Positions 61,156 through 64,000 of a stretch of DNA of 64,000 nucleotides are shown here, piece by piece (position 1 is the first letter of the stretch; each line of letters starts with the position of its first letter). The translations under genes and the position numbers were made by a program. Below the pieces are notes generated by a model. The model was not told where the DNA came from. It made no database searches and saw only the letters and a program-made list of their open reading frames with translations. This stretch comes from Bradyrhizobium sp. AZCC 1610. Lineage in GTDB: Bacteria; Pseudomonadota; Alphaproteobacteria; Rhizobiales; Xanthobacteraceae. The stretch spans positions 1,831,001 through 1,895,000 of the forward strand of contig NZ_JAZHRR010000001.1 of the NCBI RefSeq assembly GCF_036924515.1, in the 5' to 3' direction.

Positions 61156-61372
61156 GGTGATCCTCCCTGCGGCGCCGCGAGGTCAGGCGCTCTTGTAATA
61201 TCCGCATTGTAGGCGGCTTTGCGCTCCCCTCGCAAGGCATTGGTAGTGAAGCGGTTTCATCACCGGTGGGCATCTCGCCACATCCGGAAATCGGGTGGCG
61301 GCGATCGGGCTACCCGGAATAGGTATCCATGTGCGGCCCGGCATCGAGCCGCGATCGATTGCGGAGAGAACC

Positions 61373-61845
61373 ATGACGACAGCTTATTACAGCACCGTGC
61401 TGAACCATCCCCTGGAAACCGTGTGGGCGCTGATCCGCGATTTCAACAATTATCCGGCGTATATCGAAGGCGTCAGCGAAAGCGTGATTGAGGATGACCA
61501 AGGCGGGGCGACGAAGTCGGCGCAGTCAGGCGCTTCTGCTATCTCGGCAACTGGATCAGGCAGCGGCTCGCCGACCATTCGGACGAAGCGCATTCGCTGA
61601 CCTATGCCGGCATCGAGCCGTTTCCGTTTCCGGCCGGGTTGGCGCCTGACGCGACCGGGCCGACGCGCTACGAGGGAACGATGCACCTGCTGCCGGTCGT
61701 CGAGGGCAACCGCACCTTCATCGAATGGTCCGTGAAACTCGACACCGCGCCGCAGGACGCGGATCGCTGGCAAGCACTGTTCGTGTCATGGATTCCGGAC
61801 TGGACGCATTCGCTCGAACGCTCGCTCGGCCGCCGTGCCGCTTGA
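61373..61845 (+). pseudogene. SRPBCC/polyketide cyclase-like protein, frameshifted
   Basis: Start-like domain protein (MTTAYYSTVLNHPLETVWAL) beginning at ATG 61373 with GGAGAG upstream. In the first frame it reads IEGVSESVIEDDQGG; then the frame must change by one base near 61500-61508, after which it continues as RGDEVGAVRRFCYLGNWIRQ and GTMHLLPVVEGNRTFIEWSV to TGA 61845. Adding one G in the GGGG run restores the family pattern. Length about 157 residues, normal. Likely binds a hydrophobic ligand; either a pseudogene or a sequencing error. Confidence 0.82.
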
Positions 61846-61852
61846 TCCGCCG

Positions 61853-62656
61853 TCATTGCGGCCGGTCTTCATCTTCCTTCGGGCGCGCGCCGCCGAAAAT
61901 TCTGGCGCCCTCCGGCGTCAGATAAGGCTTCAACGTCTCCCACGGCACGAAGGCGATATACTCGCCTTCGGCATAGGAGCCGACCGCGTAAGGCGCGTAG
62001 TGAAAGGTCAGGCCGGAGCTCTTGCCTTCCTCGGTCGATGGCGCCAGCGAGACCGGCCCGATCTTGAGAAGCTTTGGCTCGATGGCTTCGATGGCGCTGG
62101 TATCAGTGCCTTCCGCGCCGCGTTTCTTTTTCTCGACCTCGAGGGATGCAATGACGCCTTGCCGCATCGCTTTCAGCGTCGGGCCGTTGTCGGCCGTTTC
62201 GGTGAAGAACGGGCGAATGCTGATGCGTTTGCCCGCTGACTTGTCCCACAGGATCGTATCGGACGAGCTGTTGGGGTGCGCGCCGCCAGTATATTCATAG
62301 TCGCCCCTGACGATGCTGACATAGCGGCCGTCGACCACCGAGCGGATCTCGTATTTCCGCTCAAACGACCACGCGTTGCGGAACAACTCGGGGTCCTGCT
62401 TGCGTTCCTTGTCGGCATCGGCACGGTTCTTCACGGCCCATGCCTTGCCCTCGGCCAGGCAGTTCGCCGCCAGCGCCGGATCGGCCTTGATCTTCGCGTC
62501 GAGGGTGACGCTGGCCTCGACCCATTTGGTCTTGATGGAAAAGTCCGGCTTGGGCTCGGCGGCAAACGCGATGCCGAGCGCCGCCGTGCATGCGACTGCG
62601 CCCGCCAAACCAATTGTCCTGACGAATGTGAGGAATGCAATGCCGCGCAAGGGCAA
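61853..62656 (-). CDS. Exported DUF3298 (RsiV-like) protein
   Basis: A 267-residue exported protein. Signal peptide in residues 1-32 (LAGAVACTAALGIAFA), a DUF4163-like first part (SFERKYEIRSVVDGRYVSI), then the DUF3298 signature YTGGAHPNSSSDTILWD near residue 120 and the end segment YAEGEYIAFVPWETLKPYLT. Related domains occur in RsiV, where they bind lysozyme, and in peptidoglycan-linked proteins. Start ATG 62656. It is convergent with the SRPBCC gene (8-base gap) and follows the mutase gene. Confidence 0.85.
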   Translation of the reverse strand: MPLRGIAFLTFVRTIGLAGAVACTAALGIAFAAEPKPDFSIKTKWVEASVTLDAKIKADPALAANCLAEGKAWAVKNRADADKERKQDPELFRNAWSFERKYEIRSVVDGRYVSIVRGDYEYTGGAHPNSSSDTILWDKSAGKRISIRPFFTETADNGPTLKAMRQGVIASLEVEKKKRGAEGTDTSAIEAIEPKLLKIGPVSLAPSTEEGKSSGLTFHYAPYAVGSYAEGEYIAFVPWETLKPYLTPEGARIFGGARPKEDEDRPQ

Positions 62657-62686
62657 TCCTTTGAAGAAACTGGGCCCGGCGGAGAA

Positions 62687-64000
62687 CTACTCCGCCGCCT
62701 CGCTGCTGTGGCCGAGCCGGGCGTTGAGCTTGTGGATCAGCTCTTCGGCCGCATCCGAGATCACGGTGCCGGGCGGGAAGATCGCTTCGGCGCCGGCCTT
62801 GTAGAGCGCGTCATAATCCTGCGGCGGAACCACGCCACCGATAATGATCATAATATCCTCGCGGCCGTGCTTCTTCAGCGCGGCCTTGAGTTCCGGCACC
62901 GCGGTGAGATGGGCGGCCGCCAGCGATGACACGCCGAGGATATGCACGTCGTTCTCCACCGCCTGCCGCGCCGCCTCATCGGCGGTGGCAAACAGCGGCC
63001 CGATATCGACGTCGAAGCCGACATCGGCAAAGGCGGACGCGATCACCTTCTGGCCGCGGTCGTGGCCGTCCTGGCCGATCTTGGCGACGAGGATGCGGGG
63101 GCGGCGGCCCTCGGCGTTCTCGAACGCGTCAATCAGTTCCTGCACCTTCTCAACCCGGTTGGACATGGCGGACGCCTCCCGCTTGTAGACGCCGGTGATG
63201 GATTTGATTTCGGCGCGGTGACGGCCGAACACTTTCTCCATTGCGTCCGAAATTTCGCCGACGGTGGCCTTTGCGCGCGCAGCGTCAATCGCCAGCGCCA
63301 GCAGATTGCCGTTGCCTTCGCCGGCGCTGCGCGTCAGCGCGGCCAGCGTCTGATCGACTTCCTTCTGGTCGCGCTCGGAGCGCAGCCGCTTCAGCTTGTC
63401 GATCTGCAGGCGGCGCACGGTGGAGTTTTCCACCTTGAGCAGGATGATCGGTGCTTCGTTGGTTGGCTTGTACTTGTTGACGCCGATCACCGCCTGCTTG
63501 CCGGCATCGATCCGGGCCTGCGTTTTGGCGGAGGCTTCCTCGATCCGCAGTTTCGGCACGCCGGCTTCGATCGCCTTCGCCATGCCGCCGAGCGCCTCGA
63601 CCTCCTGGATATGTCCCCAGGCTTTCGCCGCGAGATCCCGGGTCAGCCGTTCGACGTAATAGGAGCCGCCCCAGGGATCGATGATGCGGTTGGTGCCGCT
63701 TTCCTGCTGCAGGAACAATTGCGTGTTGCGCGCGATCCGGGCCGAAAAATCCGTCGGCAGCGCCAAGGCTTCGTCGAGCGCATTGGTGTGCAGCGACTGG
63801 GTGTGGCCTTGGGTCGCCGCCATCGCCTCGATCGTGGTGCGCATCACATTGTTGAAGACGTCCTGCGCGGTCAGCGACCAGCCGGAAGTCTGGCAATGCG
63901 TGCGCAGCGAGAGCGAACGCGGGTCCTTCGGATTGAACTGCGTCAGCAGCTTGGCCCACAGCAGTCGCGCGGCGCGCATCTTGGCGACTTCCATGAAGAA
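62687..64000 (-). CDS. Methylmalonyl-CoA mutase, large subunit (5' end beyond the window)
   Basis: The C-terminal 437 residues of a B12-dependent methylmalonyl-CoA mutase, which interconverts methylmalonyl-CoA and succinyl-CoA. The frame is open to base 64000. Seen: substrate-barrel segments ([40 protein letters not shown]) and the C-terminal cobalamin domain with the DxHxxG motif in [14 protein letters not shown] and [15 protein letters not shown]. The protein ends HSSEAAE at 62687. Its chaperone meaB is at 57071. The N-terminal 250-300 residues are outside the window. Confidence 0.95.
   Translation of the reverse strand, partial: FFMEVAKMRAARLLWAKLLTQFNPKDPRSLSLRTHCQTSGWSLTAQDVFNNVMRTTIEAMAATQGHTQSLHTNALDEALALPTDFSARIARNTQLFLQQESGTNRIIDPWGGSYYVERLTRDLAAKAWGHIQEVEALGGMAKAIEAGVPKLRIEEASAKTQARIDAGKQAVIGVNKYKPTNEAPIILLKVENSTVRRLQIDKLKRLRSERDQKEVDQTLAALTRSAGEGNGNLLALAIDAARAKATVGEISDAMEKVFGRHRAEIKSITGVYKREASAMSNRVEKVQELIDAFENAEGRRPRILVAKIGQDGHDRGQKVIASAFADVGFDVDIGPLFATADEAARQAVENDVHILGVSSLAAAHLTAVPELKAALKKHGREDIMIIIGGVVPPQDYDALYKAGAEAIFPPGTVISDAAEELIHKLNARLGHSSEAAE

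Overview
The window is a chromosomal stretch of a GC-rich alphaproteobacterium, most likely Bradyrhizobium or a close relative (Rhodopseudomonas/Nitrobacteraceae). Evidence: a hopanoid block (hpnH, ispH, hpnN, hpnO), an alphaproteobacterial LexA box in front of imuA-imuB-dnaE2, an EcfF/OsrA-like sigma/anti-sigma pair, a neighbouring pair that I recall as the TIGR03808/TIGR03809 families, and several families of dispersed palindromic repeats of a kind I associate with Bradyrhizobium. The genus is inferred from gene content, not from a marker gene.

Layout. 1-6.6 kb: hopanoid genes. ispH and hpnH (cut by the left edge) run leftward; hpnN and hpnO run rightward with a DUF2147 gene between them. 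The hpnN leader has a textbook EcfG (general stress) promoter. 6.7-14.6 kb: accessory metabolism. A GFA protein, a small exported protein, a peroxiredoxin flanked by two copies of the 3' end of a GMC oxidoreductase gene, the frameshifted GMC gene, two tandem M20 amidohydrolases each behind a sigma-54-like promoter, PPK2 and a truncated Pit transporter. 14.7-22 kb: DNA damage. A TIGR03915-UdgX fusion gene faces the SOS mutasome operon imuA-imuB-dnaE2. 22-31.2 kb: an FAD monooxygenase with a divergent AraC regulator, small ORFs, a frameshifted mgtC, a membrane protein with a palindromic operator, PilZ, a haem-binding-type protein, an SDR and a class III CoA-transferase, separated by repeat-filled gaps. 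31.3-43.1 kb: a methyltransferase-MetF pair, Tat-exported amidohydrolase, membrane FAD oxidase, a coupled three-gene membrane/hypothetical operon, alpha/beta hydrolase, TolC and an acetyl-CoA hydrolase/transferase.

43.1-56.4 kb: an IS110-family element beside nested repeats, enoyl-CoA hydratase, a sigma factor with an NrsF/OsrA anti-sigma, DUF2336, a GGDEF cyclase, then a second ECF sigma - membrane anti-sigma - exported subtilisin operon, followed by a terminator and the TIGR03809/TIGR03808 pair. 56.4-64 kb: leftward metabolic genes: pcp, meaB (chaperone of methylmalonyl-CoA mutase), a complete tripartite tricarboxylate transporter (tctA, tctB, tctC), a frameshifted SRPBCC gene, a DUF3298 protein, and the C-terminal part of methylmalonyl-CoA mutase at the right edge.

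The most interesting unit is the ECF / anti-sigma / subtilase operon (50.7-53.8 kb), because the exported part of the anti-sigma looks like the propeptide of the co-encoded protease. Three genes (GMC, mgtC, SRPBCC) each carry a single-base frameshift, two of them in G runs, so sequencing error must be excluded before they are called pseudogenes. No tRNA, rRNA or CRISPR was seen.
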